From Hydrogenibacillus schlegelii (lineage in GTDB: Bacteria > Bacillota > Bacilli > Thermicanales > DSM-22653): 64,000 nucleotides of DNA. The notes under the pieces are model-generated. The model did not search any database, was not told the DNA's origin, and saw only the letters and a program-made list of their open reading frames with translations. The DNA is taken from NCBI RefSeq assembly GCF_001653195.1, contig NZ_JXBB01000002.1:22445-86444 (forward strand), written 5' to 3'. The position numbers and the translations under genes were made by a program. This document shows, one piece after another, positions 7,469 through 16,034 of this stretch (the stretch's first letter is position 1; each line of letters opens with the position of its first letter).

Positions 7469-8836
7469 TTATCGCTCCGCCCGACGATCGGCTTTTTTCG
7501 CCACCGTCGCCGCCTGCTGCAGCGGATCCCAGACGGCGTTGAACGGCGGCGCGTACGAAAGATCCAGCGCTTCGAGCTCGTCAATCGTCATCCCGTGGTA
7601 GAGGGCCGTCGCCAGGACATCCACCCGCTTGTCGACGCCGGCTTTGCCGACAATCTGTCCGCCCAAAAGGCGCCGGTCGTCGCGCCGGAAGAGGAGCTTC
7701 ACGTGAAGCTCGGCGTTGTCGGGATAATAGCGGGCGTGGGCCCGGGAACGGATGCGGACGGTTTCGAAGGGCACGCCGAGGGCCTCCGCTTCGCGGCTCG
7801 ATAGGCCGGTGCGTCCCATGGCGATGTCGAGCACCTTCATGATCGCGCTCCCGACGATGCCGGCGAAGCGGGCGTCTCCACCGGTCATGTTCGTTCCGGC
7901 GACCCGGCCTTGCTTGTTGGCGTGGGTGCCGAGGGGGACGAAGTCGTCGGCGCCCTTGATCCGGTGGAACTGCGTGGCGCAGTCGCCGGCGGCGTACACA
8001 TCCGGGAGGCTCGTCTCCATCCGGTCGTTCACCCGGATGGCGCCTTTCGGGCCGAGCTCGGCGCCGGCTTCCCGGGCAAGCTCGCTGTTCGGCACGACGC
8101 CGACGGCGACCAGAACGAGGTCGGCGGGATACGTGTTTTTGTTCGTGACGACGGCCCGGACGCGCCCCCCTTCCCCTTCGAGGCGCCGCACTTCTTCGCC
8201 GAGGCCGACGGCGATGCCGTGGCGCTCCAAGGCGTCCCGGGCGAGGTCCGCCATGTCGGCGTCAAAGGTGAGGGCCAGCTGCGGCGCGAGGTCGAGGACG
8301 GTCACCGTCTTCCCGAGGAGGTGGAACGCTTCTGCCATCTCGAGGCCGATGTAGCCGCCGCCGATGATCACGACCCGCTCGACGGGACGGTCCCGAAGGT
8401 CGGCGAGGATCCGCTCGGCGTCGCCGAGGGTTTTCAGCGGAAAGACGCCGGCGAGGTCCCGTCCTTCCCACCCCGGCAGGATGGGCCGGGCGCCGGTGGC
8501 GATGAGCAGCTTGTCGTACGGAACGGTGCGGGTGTCTCCGGTGGCGAAATCGGTGACGGCGACGATTTTGGCGGTCGGGTCGACGGCGGTCGCCTCGTGC
8601 CGGAGATGGACCCGGATGTTGTATTTTTCCTCGAATTCTTGCTTTGTCCGCGCGACGAGGCGCTCGGCGGAAGGGACGAGGCCGCCGATGTAGTACGGAA
8701 GCCCGCACTGGGCGTATGAAACGACGTTGTCCCGCTCGAACACGTCGATCGTCGCATCCGGATCGAGGCGGCGGATCTGGGACGCCGCGCTCATGCCGGC
8801 GGCATCGCCGCCGATGATGACATACCGTCGGGACAT
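7469..8836 (-). CDS. FAD-dependent CoA-disulfide reductase / NADH oxidase family protein
   Basis: The 455-residue flavoprotein starts MSRRYVIIGGDAAGMSAA (FAD dinucleotide fold) and has a single redox Cys at residue 44 in SYAQCGLPYYIGG. This is the signature of CoA-disulfide reductases and the related NADH oxidases and polysulfide reductases. A second dinucleotide fold (VIIGGGYIGLEMAEA) lies near 157, and YAAGDCATQ near 280 is the FAD-binding GD motif. The C-terminal dimerisation domain holds VLDIAMGRTGLSSREA. The ATG at 8836 is preferred over 8842 because GGGGAGG then has an 8-base spacing. It could keep CoA thiols reduced or use polysulfide; the neighbouring cytochrome hints at sulfur chemistry but proves nothing. 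Confidence 0.88.
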   Translation of the reverse strand: MSRRYVIIGGDAAGMSAASQIRRLDPDATIDVFERDNVVSYAQCGLPYYIGGLVPSAERLVARTKQEFEEKYNIRVHLRHEATAVDPTAKIVAVTDFATGDTRTVPYDKLLIATGARPILPGWEGRDLAGVFPLKTLGDAERILADLRDRPVERVVIIGGGYIGLEMAEAFHLLGKTVTVLDLAPQLALTFDADMADLARDALERHGIAVGLGEEVRRLEGEGGRVRAVVTNKNTYPADLVLVAVGVVPNSELAREAGAELGPKGAIRVNDRMETSLPDVYAAGDCATQFHRIKGADDFVPLGTHANKQGRVAGTNMTGGDARFAGIVGSAIMKVLDIAMGRTGLSSREAEALGVPFETVRIRSRAHARYYPDNAELHVKLLFRRDDRRLLGGQIVGKAGVDKRVDVLATALYHGMTIDELEALDLSYAPPFNAVWDPLQQAATVAKKADRRAER

Positions 8837-8904
8837 CTCCATCGCCTCCCCGCTGTTTTGTCCCTGACCCCTGCGATATCATCGCGCTTCGTTAACGTTT
8901 GCGT

Positions 8905-9780
8905 TTAACGCTCGCGCGCGTCGGTTTCTTCGTCGGCGCCGGCACCGCCATCAACGTCCGCCCCGCCTTCCGCTTCGCCCTCAGCCTCAACGACGACGCC
9001 GGCCGCAAGGCGCCGCAGGCGGATGAGAAAGCCGGTGTGGGCGACCATGCGGTGGTCCGGCCGAACGCTTTCCGGCGTGGCGTGCCACGGCCGAAGAAGG
9101 AGTTCTTCGACTTCGATCGGTCCCCAGCCGGGTCGGCCCGAGATGGAGGAGACGAACTTGTGCAGCTGGTTCGTCGTCGGCAGCCAGACGAGAAGGAGGC
9201 CGCCGGGACGGACGGCCGTCTCGGCGCCGGCGATCGCCTGCTCCGGCTCCGGCACGTCGAGGAGCAGAAGGTCGAGCTCCCGCTCGTCGATGCCGCGGTA
9301 AACGTCCCGGACTTCGAGGCGCCAGTTCGGCGGATCGGTGCCGAAAAAGCGGCGGACGTTTTCCCGGGCGAGTTCGGCAAACTCCGGCCGCCGCTCGTAG
9401 GAGACGACCAACCCTTCCGGGCCGACGGCGCGAAGCAGGACGAGCGTCGCCGCGCCGGAGCCGACGCCCGATTCCATCACCCGGGCGCCGGGGCGAAGAT
9501 CTCCGCGAAGGAGGATGCGTCCGAGATCTTTCGGATAAAGAATCTGCGTCCGGCGGGGCATCGTCATGATGTAGTCTTCGAGCGTCGGCCGAATCGCCAG
9601 CACCGTCTGGCCGGCGCTCGTCGGGATGAGGCTTCCCTCGGGACGGCCGACGACGTCGTCGTGACGGACGATGCTCCCGGAGGGGGTCTGGGCGACCTGG
9701 CCCCGCCGGAGCCGGCGGAGGAAAGAACGCCCTTTGGCATCGATGAACAGGACGAGGTCACCGTAATCGAAGGGGCGGAT
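8905..9780 (-). CDS. trmI: tRNA (adenine-58-N1)-methyltransferase, apparently AUC-initiated
   Basis: This is a SAM-dependent methyltransferase forming m1A58 in the tRNA T-loop. The N-terminal beta domain reads RPFDYGDLVLFIDAKGRSFL, then HDDVVGRPEGS, IRPTLEDYIMTMPRRTQILYPKD, and the SAM site VMESGVGSGAATLVLL. LLLLDVPEPEQAI and a charged, Ala/Gly/Glu-rich tail follow. No ATG, GTG or TTG exists in frame between the upstream stop (9789-9787) and the family N-terminus. A GAGGTGA ribosome binding site (9793-9787) is ideally spaced before an ATC codon at 9780, which I take as the start. The first ATG-type start lies far inside the domain and would delete the N-terminal barrel. A one-base sequence error is the alternative. 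Confidence 0.82.
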   Translation of the reverse strand: MRPFDYGDLVLFIDAKGRSFLRRLRRGQVAQTPSGSIVRHDDVVGRPEGSLIPTSAGQTVLAIRPTLEDYIMTMPRRTQILYPKDLGRILLRGDLRPGARVMESGVGSGAATLVLLRAVGPEGLVVSYERRPEFAELARENVRRFFGTDPPNWRLEVRDVYRGIDERELDLLLLDVPEPEQAIAGAETAVRPGGLLLVWLPTTNQLHKFVSSISGRPGWGPIEVEELLLRPWHATPESVRPDHRMVAHTGFLIRLRRLAAGVVVEAEGEAEGGADVDGGAGADEETDARER

Positions 9781-9898
9781 GTCGCTTCACCTCGCGTCGC
9801 TTCGGTCATGCCGGTCGGCCCGGCCGTCATAAACAAAAAAGGAGAAAAAAGCCGGAAACCCAGGCGTTCGGAAACGGCGGCAGCGAGGAGGCCGATCG

Positions 9899-10540
9899 GT
9901 GAACGGGTTTTGGCCGGCGCTTTTGTTTAACGCGGTGACGGAGCTCGACAACGTCCTTGTCCTCACCGCCGTCGTTCGGCGGCGGTTTGCCCTCTCCCGC
10001 CCGGCACTTTTCGCAGTGGTCTCGCTGGTGGCCCTCGTCCGGGGGTCGGCGATGCAACAGATCGCGCCGGCGCTCGCCCGCCCGACCGTCGCCTGCCCGG
10101 TGGGACTGTATGCGTTCGGGCTGGCCGCCCTCATCCTCGGGCAGTCGTTCCGCCCTCCGCTCCCGGAACGCGAAACGGTCCCCGCGCGATGGGCGGGGCT
10201 TCGGCGGGCGGTGGCGATCGCCCAGGGGCTTTTCGCGGTCCTCCTGCTCGACCTCGCCTTAAGCGCCGATCAGCTCGTCATCGGCGCCGGCTGGCTCCCG
10301 GCAGGCCTTCCCGGCTTTGCCGCCGTCCTCGGCGGGCTCTGGGCGGCGTTTTTGGCCGTCTGGGGGCTGCCGGAGGCGGTGTTCCGCTCTCCGTGGACGG
10401 TTCGCGCCGCCGCCGTCCTCATCGCCCTTGCCGGTTGGGACGTCCTGCCGGCGCCCTGCCGCGGTCCGGCGGCGTTTATGGCCGCCGCCGGCTTTCTCCT
10501 CCCCTTCGTCCGGCGCTCCTTTCGGCCGGACGATGGCTGA
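9899..10540 (+). CDS. TerC-like integral membrane protein
   Basis: The 213-residue, very hydrophobic protein has about six or seven predicted helices. It contains two acidic motifs in a repeated arrangement, TELDNVLVLT near residue 14 and DLALSADQLVIGA near 120. These resemble the paired DN motifs of TerC/YjbE-type transporters, a family linked to manganese efflux and tellurium resistance. The start is a GTG seven bases after GAGGAGG. It is divergent from trmI. Family assignment is by motif and topology only; the substrate is not shown by the sequence. Confidence 0.6.
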   Translation: MNGFWPALLFNAVTELDNVLVLTAVVRRRFALSRPALFAVVSLVALVRGSAMQQIAPALARPTVACPVGLYAFGLAALILGQSFRPPLPERETVPARWAGLRRAVAIAQGLFAVLLLDLALSADQLVIGAGWLPAGLPGFAAVLGGLWAAFLAVWGLPEAVFRSPWTVRAAAVLIALAGWDVLPAPCRGPAAFMAAAGFLLPFVRRSFRPDDG

Positions 10541-10569
10541 CGGTCGGTGCCGCCCCTTGCCGGGACCCT

Positions 10570-11955
10570 TCAGCGGGCGATCCGGGCGTGGCGGATGCCG
10601 TAGCCGAAGTAGACGACGAGTCCGAGAAGGAGCCAGAGGCCGAAGCGGACGAACGTCACCGCCGGCAAAGACGCGATGAGGACGAGGGAGCCGACGATGC
10701 CGATCGGGGCAAACAGCCAGAGGGCCGGCACTTTGAAGACCCGCGGCTCATCCGGTCGCCGGAAGCGCATGACGACGACGGAGACGGTCGTGAGCAAAAA
10801 GGCCGAAAGTCCGCCGATGTTGGCGAGCTCCGCGAGCTCGCCGATCGAGAGAAAGCCGGCGAGGATGATGCTGGTGCCGAAGACGAGGACCGTCGCCATC
10901 GTCGGCACCCGGCGGGTCGGGTGCACGCGGGCGATCGCCGGCGGGAGAAGGCCGTCCCGGCCGAGGGCGAAGAGGATGCGGGTGGCGGAAAGGCCGTTTC
11001 CGAGCATCGTGGCGATGAGGCCGAAGACGACCGCCGCCGAAAGGAGCGCGCTTCCCCAGCGGATGCCGACCCGGGCCAGGGCGTAGGCCGCCGGGTCCGG
11101 GACGTCGAGATCGGTGTACGGCACCATGCCGAGCATGACCGCGGCGACGACGACGTAAAAGAGGGTGAGCAGGATGAGCCCGCCGAGAAGGGCGATCGGG
11201 ATCGTCCGCTGGGGGTTTTTGACTTCTTCGAGGACGGTCGTCACGCCGTCAAAGCCGGTGTAAGCAAAAAAGACGAGGGCCGCGCCGGTGAGGATGCCGC
11301 TTAAGCCGTACGGGGCAAACGGCTGCCAGTGGGCGGGATCGACGTAGCCGACCCCGACGGCGATGAAAAAGAGGATCGCGGCGACCTTGATCCACGTAAA
11401 TAAGGCGTTCGCTTGTCCGACGAGACGAATGCCGGCCAGAGCGATGGACGCGACGAGGAGGAGGCCCAAGACGGCCGGCAGATTGACGATGCCGCCGTGG
11501 GCGAGGTCCCGGGTGAGGGGCTCCGGAAGCGACAGGCCGGCGGAGCGGGCGATCTCGACGACGTAGCCGGACCAGCCGACGGCGACGGTTGAAGTGATGA
11601 CGGTAAACTCGAAGATGAGGTCCCAGCCGACGATCCAGGCGAGGATCTCGCCGAGGGCGACGTAGGCATACGTGTAGGCGCTCCCGGCGACCGGGACCAT
11701 CGAGGCGAATTCGACGTAAGCCAGGCCGACGGCGATGGTGACGAGGCCGCTTAGGGCAAACGAAGCGATGACGCCGGGGCCGGCATAGTGGTGGGCGACC
11801 GTTCCCGGCAGGACGAAGATGCCGGCACCGATCGTCGAGCCGAGAACGAGGAGCATGAGCTGAAGCGGTCCCAGCTCGCGCTTCAGCTTGTATTCCCGTT
11901 CTTCGGCGAGCTCCCGGGCTTCCTCGACGGTTTTCTTCCGCCAGAAGGGGCTCAC
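10570..11955 (-). CDS. APC-family amino-acid permease
   Basis: This is a 461-residue permease with twelve or more membrane helices. The N-terminal GSTIGAGIFVLPG is the unwound substrate-binding helix 1 of the APC superfamily; FAYTGFDGVTTVLEEVKNPQR in the middle is the helix 6/7 signature of cationic/neutral amino-acid transporters (CAT/YfnA type). The GTG start at 11955 has AAGGAGA seven bases upstream and overlaps the stop of the aldo-keto reductase by four bases (GTGA), so the two are translationally coupled. The substrate is unknown. Confidence 0.9.
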   Translation of the reverse strand: MSPFWRKKTVEEARELAEEREYKLKRELGPLQLMLLVLGSTIGAGIFVLPGTVAHHYAGPGVIASFALSGLVTIAVGLAYVEFASMVPVAGSAYTYAYVALGEILAWIVGWDLIFEFTVITSTVAVGWSGYVVEIARSAGLSLPEPLTRDLAHGGIVNLPAVLGLLLVASIALAGIRLVGQANALFTWIKVAAILFFIAVGVGYVDPAHWQPFAPYGLSGILTGAALVFFAYTGFDGVTTVLEEVKNPQRTIPIALLGGLILLTLFYVVVAAVMLGMVPYTDLDVPDPAAYALARVGIRWGSALLSAAVVFGLIATMLGNGLSATRILFALGRDGLLPPAIARVHPTRRVPTMATVLVFGTSIILAGFLSIGELAELANIGGLSAFLLTTVSVVVMRFRRPDEPRVFKVPALWLFAPIGIVGSLVLIASLPAVTFVRFGLWLLLGLVVYFGYGIRHARIAR

Positions 11956-12920
11956 CGAACGGTCTCTCCTTCGCCGTTTAAGATCGCTTCGATCCGTTCG
12001 AGGACATCGGCGGAAAGGACGACGCCGGAGGCTTTGGCGTTTTCTTCGATCTGCTCCGGTCGGGTGGCGCCGACGATGGCGCTCGCGACGTTGGGTTGCC
12101 GGAGGACCCACGCCAGGGCGAGCTGGGCCGGGGTGAGGTCGAGTTCTCGGGCCAGGGCCGCGAGTTGTTCGGCCTTTTTCAGCTGATCGTCGGTAAGATA
12201 CCGCTGGACAAAGGCGCCGGCTTCCGGATCGGCGCCGCGGCTTCCGGCCGGCGCCGGGACTCCGGGCTTGTACTTGCCGGTGAGTACCCCCTGCGCGAGC
12301 GGGGAAAAGACGACCTGGCCGATGCCCTCTTTTTCTCCGAGGGGGATGATTTCTTTTTCAATGTAGCGGTTCAGCATGTTGTACACCGGCTGGTTGACGA
12401 CGATCCGGTCGAGGAGGTAGCGGTCGGCGACCTGAAGGGCTTCCCGAATCTGGGCCGCCGTCCACTCGCTCACGCCGACGTAGAGGACTTTCCCCTGCCG
12501 GACGAGGTCGTCAAAGGCCCGGAGCGTCTCCTCGACCGGCGTCTCGGGGTCGTAGCGGTGGGCGTAATAGATGTCCACGTAGTCGACGCCGAGGCGCTTT
12601 AAGCTCGCGTGGGCCTGCTCCATGATGTGCTTGCGGGAAAGCCCCCGATCGTTCGGACCGTCGCCCATCGGCCAGAACACTTTCGTCGCGATCACCACCG
12701 ATTCGCGGGGAAACGCTCTGAGCGCCTCGCCGACGACCCTTTCCGCCTCCCCGCGGGCGTAGACGTTCGCCGTGTCGAAGAAGTTGATGCCGAGTTCGTA
12801 AGCGCGGTGAATCGTCCGGATGGCCGTCTCCCGGTCCACCGACCGACCGTATGTAAGCCAGCTGCCGAGGCTGATCTCGCTGACGCGCAGGCCGGTTTTG
12901 CCGATCTTGCGGTATTGCAT
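11952..12920 (-). CDS. Aldo-keto reductase, Kv-beta / YghZ type
   Basis: The 322-residue TIM-barrel NADPH oxidoreductase starts MQYRKIGKTGLRVSEISLGSW. Asp in FDTANVYARGEAE (catalytic Asp and Tyr near 52-57) comes next, then IATKVFWPMGDGPNDRGLSRKHI and DIYYAHRYDPETPVEET with the catalytic His. GVSEWTAAQI and SAIVGATRPEQIEENAKA complete the family pattern. The ATG at 12920 gives a 6-base spacing to GAGGGGGG; 12926 is possible. It is translationally coupled to the following permease gene. The substrate is not known. Confidence 0.92.
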   Translation of the reverse strand: MQYRKIGKTGLRVSEISLGSWLTYGRSVDRETAIRTIHRAYELGINFFDTANVYARGEAERVVGEALRAFPRESVVIATKVFWPMGDGPNDRGLSRKHIMEQAHASLKRLGVDYVDIYYAHRYDPETPVEETLRAFDDLVRQGKVLYVGVSEWTAAQIREALQVADRYLLDRIVVNQPVYNMLNRYIEKEIIPLGEKEGIGQVVFSPLAQGVLTGKYKPGVPAPAGSRGADPEAGAFVQRYLTDDQLKKAEQLAALARELDLTPAQLALAWVLRQPNVASAIVGATRPEQIEENAKASGVVLSADVLERIEAILNGEGETVR

Positions 12921-13051
12921 GGACATCCCCCCTCGTCGATTATAGCAGATTTCGGCAGAAGGCATGCGCCCTTCATTCTGCGTTCGGCATCGAGGGACGG
13001 CGTCGCCCAGAACCGCTTCGGCGACGGCGCGTTCAGAACTCCCGTTTCCGC

Positions 13052-14137
13052 TCACGTCCCGTGGGCCTTCGCTTTCCGCTCGTTTGGTCCGGCGCCGGCT
13101 TTGGCTTTCTTCGCGGCGGCTTGGCCCTTCTTGAGGCGTGGGGCAACGTCGCGAAACCCGATCAATTTCCGCGTCGCTTCATCGAACAGATGAAGGTCGG
13201 CGAAGGCGACGAAAAGCGCATCTTTGAGCGTCACCGTCAGCGCCACCCGGACGAGCGGTACTTCTTTCTGCACTTTTTCCAGCCGGTAGTTGGGGATGCC
13301 CGGAGCGAGGTGGTGAATGTGGTGAAAACCGATGTTCCCCGTCACCCATTGCAACGGTCGCGGCAGTTTCAAATACGTGCTTCCTTCCATCGCCGCCCGA
13401 ACATATTCCCACTCCGGATCGCAAGACCAGTAGGCATCCTCGAACTGGTGCTGCACATAGAACAGGAAAATACCGATCATCCCCGCCAGGTACAGGCTCG
13501 GGAAATAGACCCAGAGCAGGGCCTTCGCCCCCCAGACCAACGCGGCGCCTCCCAGGGCGAAGGCGATGACGAGGTTGGTGAGCACCACGGTTTTCCGGAT
13601 GAACGGCTTCTCTCCGCCGAAGCCGAGCGGAAAACGATAGGCGATCATGAACACGGCGATCGGGCCGATGAAAAACATGACCCACGGATTGCGATAGACG
13701 CGATACTTGAAGCGTGCCCACGGCGAGGCGCGCAAATACTCGTCGACCGTCCACGTCAGGATGTCGCCGACGCCGCGCTTGTCCAGGTTGCCGCTGGTGG
13801 CGTGATGGCGGGCATGCTGCCATTTCCAGGAGTGGTACGGGACGAGCGTCACCACGCCGCTGGCAAAACCGAACGCCTCGTTCATCCACCGGCGGGGGAA
13901 AAGGGAGCCGTGCCCGGCGTCGTGCTGCAAGATAAACAAACGTACCAGAAAAAGCGCCGCCACACCGTCGATCGCGAGGGCAAGGGGCAGGAAAAAAGCG
14001 GCGGCGCGATACGCCAGGCTAAACAGCACAACAAGCGCAAGGCCGGTATGCGTCACTTGCCACAGGCTGTACCGGAGGTCGGGTCTGGCATACGGCCGAA
14101 GAAGCGGCGCCCAGTCTTGCGCCCGAAACGATTTCAA
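13052..14137 (-). CDS. Membrane fatty acid desaturase
   Basis: The 361-residue integral membrane di-iron enzyme has all three histidine boxes: HDAGHGS near residue 93, HARHHATSGN near 129 and HHIHH near 291, between hydrophobic helices. This places it with acyl-lipid desaturases of the DesA/omega-6 kind, which introduce cis double bonds using oxygen and a ferredoxin or cytochrome donor. The C-terminus is Lys/Ala rich. A TTG start is preceded by AAGGGGTGG. It is a single gene between the metNIQ terminator and the aldo-keto reductase. The double-bond position cannot be told from sequence. Confidence 0.92.
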   Translation of the reverse strand: MKSFRAQDWAPLLRPYARPDLRYSLWQVTHTGLALVVLFSLAYRAAAFFLPLALAIDGVAALFLVRLFILQHDAGHGSLFPRRWMNEAFGFASGVVTLVPYHSWKWQHARHHATSGNLDKRGVGDILTWTVDEYLRASPWARFKYRVYRNPWVMFFIGPIAVFMIAYRFPLGFGGEKPFIRKTVVLTNLVIAFALGGAALVWGAKALLWVYFPSLYLAGMIGIFLFYVQHQFEDAYWSCDPEWEYVRAAMEGSTYLKLPRPLQWVTGNIGFHHIHHLAPGIPNYRLEKVQKEVPLVRVALTVTLKDALFVAFADLHLFDEATRKLIGFRDVAPRLKKGQAAAKKAKAGAGPNERKAKAHGT

Positions 14138-14206
14138 CGTTCCACCCCTTACCCTTTCATCGATTTCCTCCCCAGCATACTCCGGCCGCTCTCTACGGTC
14201 AATCGG

Positions 14207-14242
14207 AAAAAAGCCCGGCGAAAGGTCCGACCTTTCGCCGGG
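14207..14242 (-). terminator. Intrinsic terminator of metNIQ
   Basis: A perfect 13-bp stem (CCCGGCGAAAGGT and its complement, 3-base loop) is followed by TTTTTT on the minus strand, about 35 bases after the metQ stop. Confidence 0.95.
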
Positions 14243-14275
14243 TCAAACGGGAACGAAGGGCCGTTTGCCAAGGAT

Positions 14276-15163
14276 TCAATAGCGGACCTGCGCCGGGACG
14301 ACGGCGCCCTGGTACTTCTCTTCGATATACTGCTTGACGTCGTCCGAAAGCAGAACGTCGCAGAGCTTTTGAATCCGCGGGTCCTCCTTCGACTCCGGCC
14401 GCACGGCGACGACGTTGACGTACGGCGACGTCTTGTCTTCCATGAAGATGGCGTCTTTCGTCGGGTTCAGACCGGCCTGAAGGGCAAAGTTCGTGTTGAT
14501 GAGGGCGAGATCGACCTTCGGGTCCTCAAGGGCCCGGGGAAGAAGCGGCGCGTCCATGGGCAGGAACTTCAGATGCTTCGGGTTCTCGACGATGTCGGTC
14601 GTGGTGGCGCTGGCCCCTTTCCCCTCGGCCAGTTTGATCAAGCCCTCCCGCTCGAGAAGCAGCAACATTCTCCCCTGGTTCGTCGGGTCGTTCGTGATGG
14701 CGATCGTGGCGCCGTCGGGAAGATCGGCCGCCGACTTGTAGTTTTTGCCCTTGGCGACGTAAGCGCCCAACGGCTCGATGTGGACCCCGCAGACGGGGAT
14801 GAGATCATACCCTTTTTCCTGGTTGGTCTTTTCGAGGAAGGGAATGTGCTGGAAGTAGTTGGCATCCAGTTCTTTTTCGGCGAGCTTGACGTTCGGCTGG
14901 ACGTAATCCTGGAAGACGACGACTTTGAGGTCGATGCCTTCGTCCTTGAGCTTCGGCTTGACGACGTCATTTAAGATCTGGGCGTGCGGCTCCTGCGACG
15001 CGCCGACGGTGAGCGTCTCCGGCTTCGCCGAGTCGGTTTTGCTTTCGCCGCCGGCGGGACCGGTTCCCTCACCGGGCGCGGTCTTCGTGCCGCAGGCGCC
15101 GAGGATGAGAAGTGCGGCGAGGACGAGGAAGATGGCTCCGCCTTTGAACGGGCGACGGAACAT
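14276..15163 (-). CDS. metQ: D/L-methionine ABC transporter substrate-binding lipoprotein
   Basis: The 295-residue protein is a NlpA/MetQ-family lipoprotein. The signal peptide has a lipobox (LLILGACG) at about residue 24. The mature domain begins LTVGASQEPHAQILNDVV and contains DANYFQHIPFL, PVCGVHIEPLGAYVAKG and IAITNDPTNQGRMLLLLE, all characteristic of methionine binders. AAGGGGGG precedes the ATG. It is the last gene of metN-metI-metQ, which begins with a SAM riboswitch. It captures methionine outside the membrane and delivers it to MetI. Confidence 0.93.
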   Translation of the reverse strand: MFRRPFKGGAIFLVLAALLILGACGTKTAPGEGTGPAGGESKTDSAKPETLTVGASQEPHAQILNDVVKPKLKDEGIDLKVVVFQDYVQPNVKLAEKELDANYFQHIPFLEKTNQEKGYDLIPVCGVHIEPLGAYVAKGKNYKSAADLPDGATIAITNDPTNQGRMLLLLEREGLIKLAEGKGASATTTDIVENPKHLKFLPMDAPLLPRALEDPKVDLALINTNFALQAGLNPTKDAIFMEDKTSPYVNVVAVRPESKEDPRIQKLCDVLLSDDVKQYIEEKYQGAVVPAQVRY

Positions 15164-15368
15164 GCGAATCCCCCCTTAAGGTTCAGGATCGTGCGGATCA
15201 ATCGGTCGGACGCCGTTTTGCGGCGCCGTCGCCGCCTCTTTTCCGGCGGTACCCAGGTGTATGGTCAACGCGCCGGCTGGGCGCGGGAGCGTCCGAAAAG
15301 CGCATGAAGGGCGGGCAGACGGGCGGCCTGGCATGGGAATGCGCCGCGAGGGTCGTCCGATCCGGCCG

Positions 15369-16034
15369 TCAGCGCCTGTCCAGCCGCCGAACGATCCGGT
15401 CGCCGATCCACTGCAGCACCTGGACGATGGCGATGAGAAGGACGGTCGCGACGAGGAGGATGTCGTTTTTGAAGGAGTTGTAGCCTTCGTTCCAGGCGAG
15501 GGCGCCGAGGCCGCCGCCGGCGACGAGGCCGGCCATCGCCGAGTAACTCACGAGGGCGACGGCGGTGACGGTGATGCCGGAGACGATTCCCGGAAGGCTC
15601 TCCGGGATGAGCACTTTCCAGATGATGTCGACCGTCCGGGCGCCCATCGCCTGAGCCGCCTCGATGACGCCGCGGCCGACTTCCCGCATCGCGCTTTCGA
15701 CGAGGCGGGCGAAAAACGGCGCGGCGCCGGCGACGAGGGAGATGATCGCCGCGTTCGTGCCGTAGGAGGTGCCGATGAGGGCCCGGGAGACGGGGATCGT
15801 CCAGAGGATGAGGACGATGTACGGCACCGAGCGGAACACGTTGACGACGGCGCCGAGGGCTTCGTTCAGCCAGCGCTTCGGCCAGAGATGTCCCGGCGAG
15901 GTGATGATGAGAAGCACCCCGAGCGGGATGCCGATGAGGACGCTGAAGAAAAGCGACAGGAGCACCATGTACACCGACTCGATCGTCGCCTGGACGACGA
16001 TCTCGGGGTGCGCGACGACGTTTTCAAAGTGCAC
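15369..16034 (-). CDS. metI: Methionine ABC transporter permease
   Basis: The 221-residue permease has about five membrane helices and the EAA-type cytoplasmic loop that contacts the ATPase (REVGRGVIEAAQAMGARTVDI near residue 130). SVLIGIPLGVLLIITSPGH and NVFRSVPYIVLILWTIP are typical of MetI. Its start overlaps the end of metN by 11 bases. It forms the channel for methionine import. About 200 bases with no recognisable feature separate it from metQ. Confidence 0.93.
   Translation of the reverse strand: MHFENVVAHPEIVVQATIESVYMVLLSLFFSVLIGIPLGVLLIITSPGHLWPKRWLNEALGAVVNVFRSVPYIVLILWTIPVSRALIGTSYGTNAAIISLVAGAAPFFARLVESAMREVGRGVIEAAQAMGARTVDIIWKVLIPESLPGIVSGITVTAVALVSYSAMAGLVAGGGLGALAWNEGYNSFKNDILLVATVLLIAIVQVLQWIGDRIVRRLDRR

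Noticed and set aside
8889..8910. GTTAACGTTTGCGTTTAACG upstream of the CoA-disulfide reductase-type gene as another paa operator
   Set aside because: It contains AACGTT but not the 11-base ACGTT spacing or flanks of the two island sites, and it straddles the trmI stop; chance is likelier.
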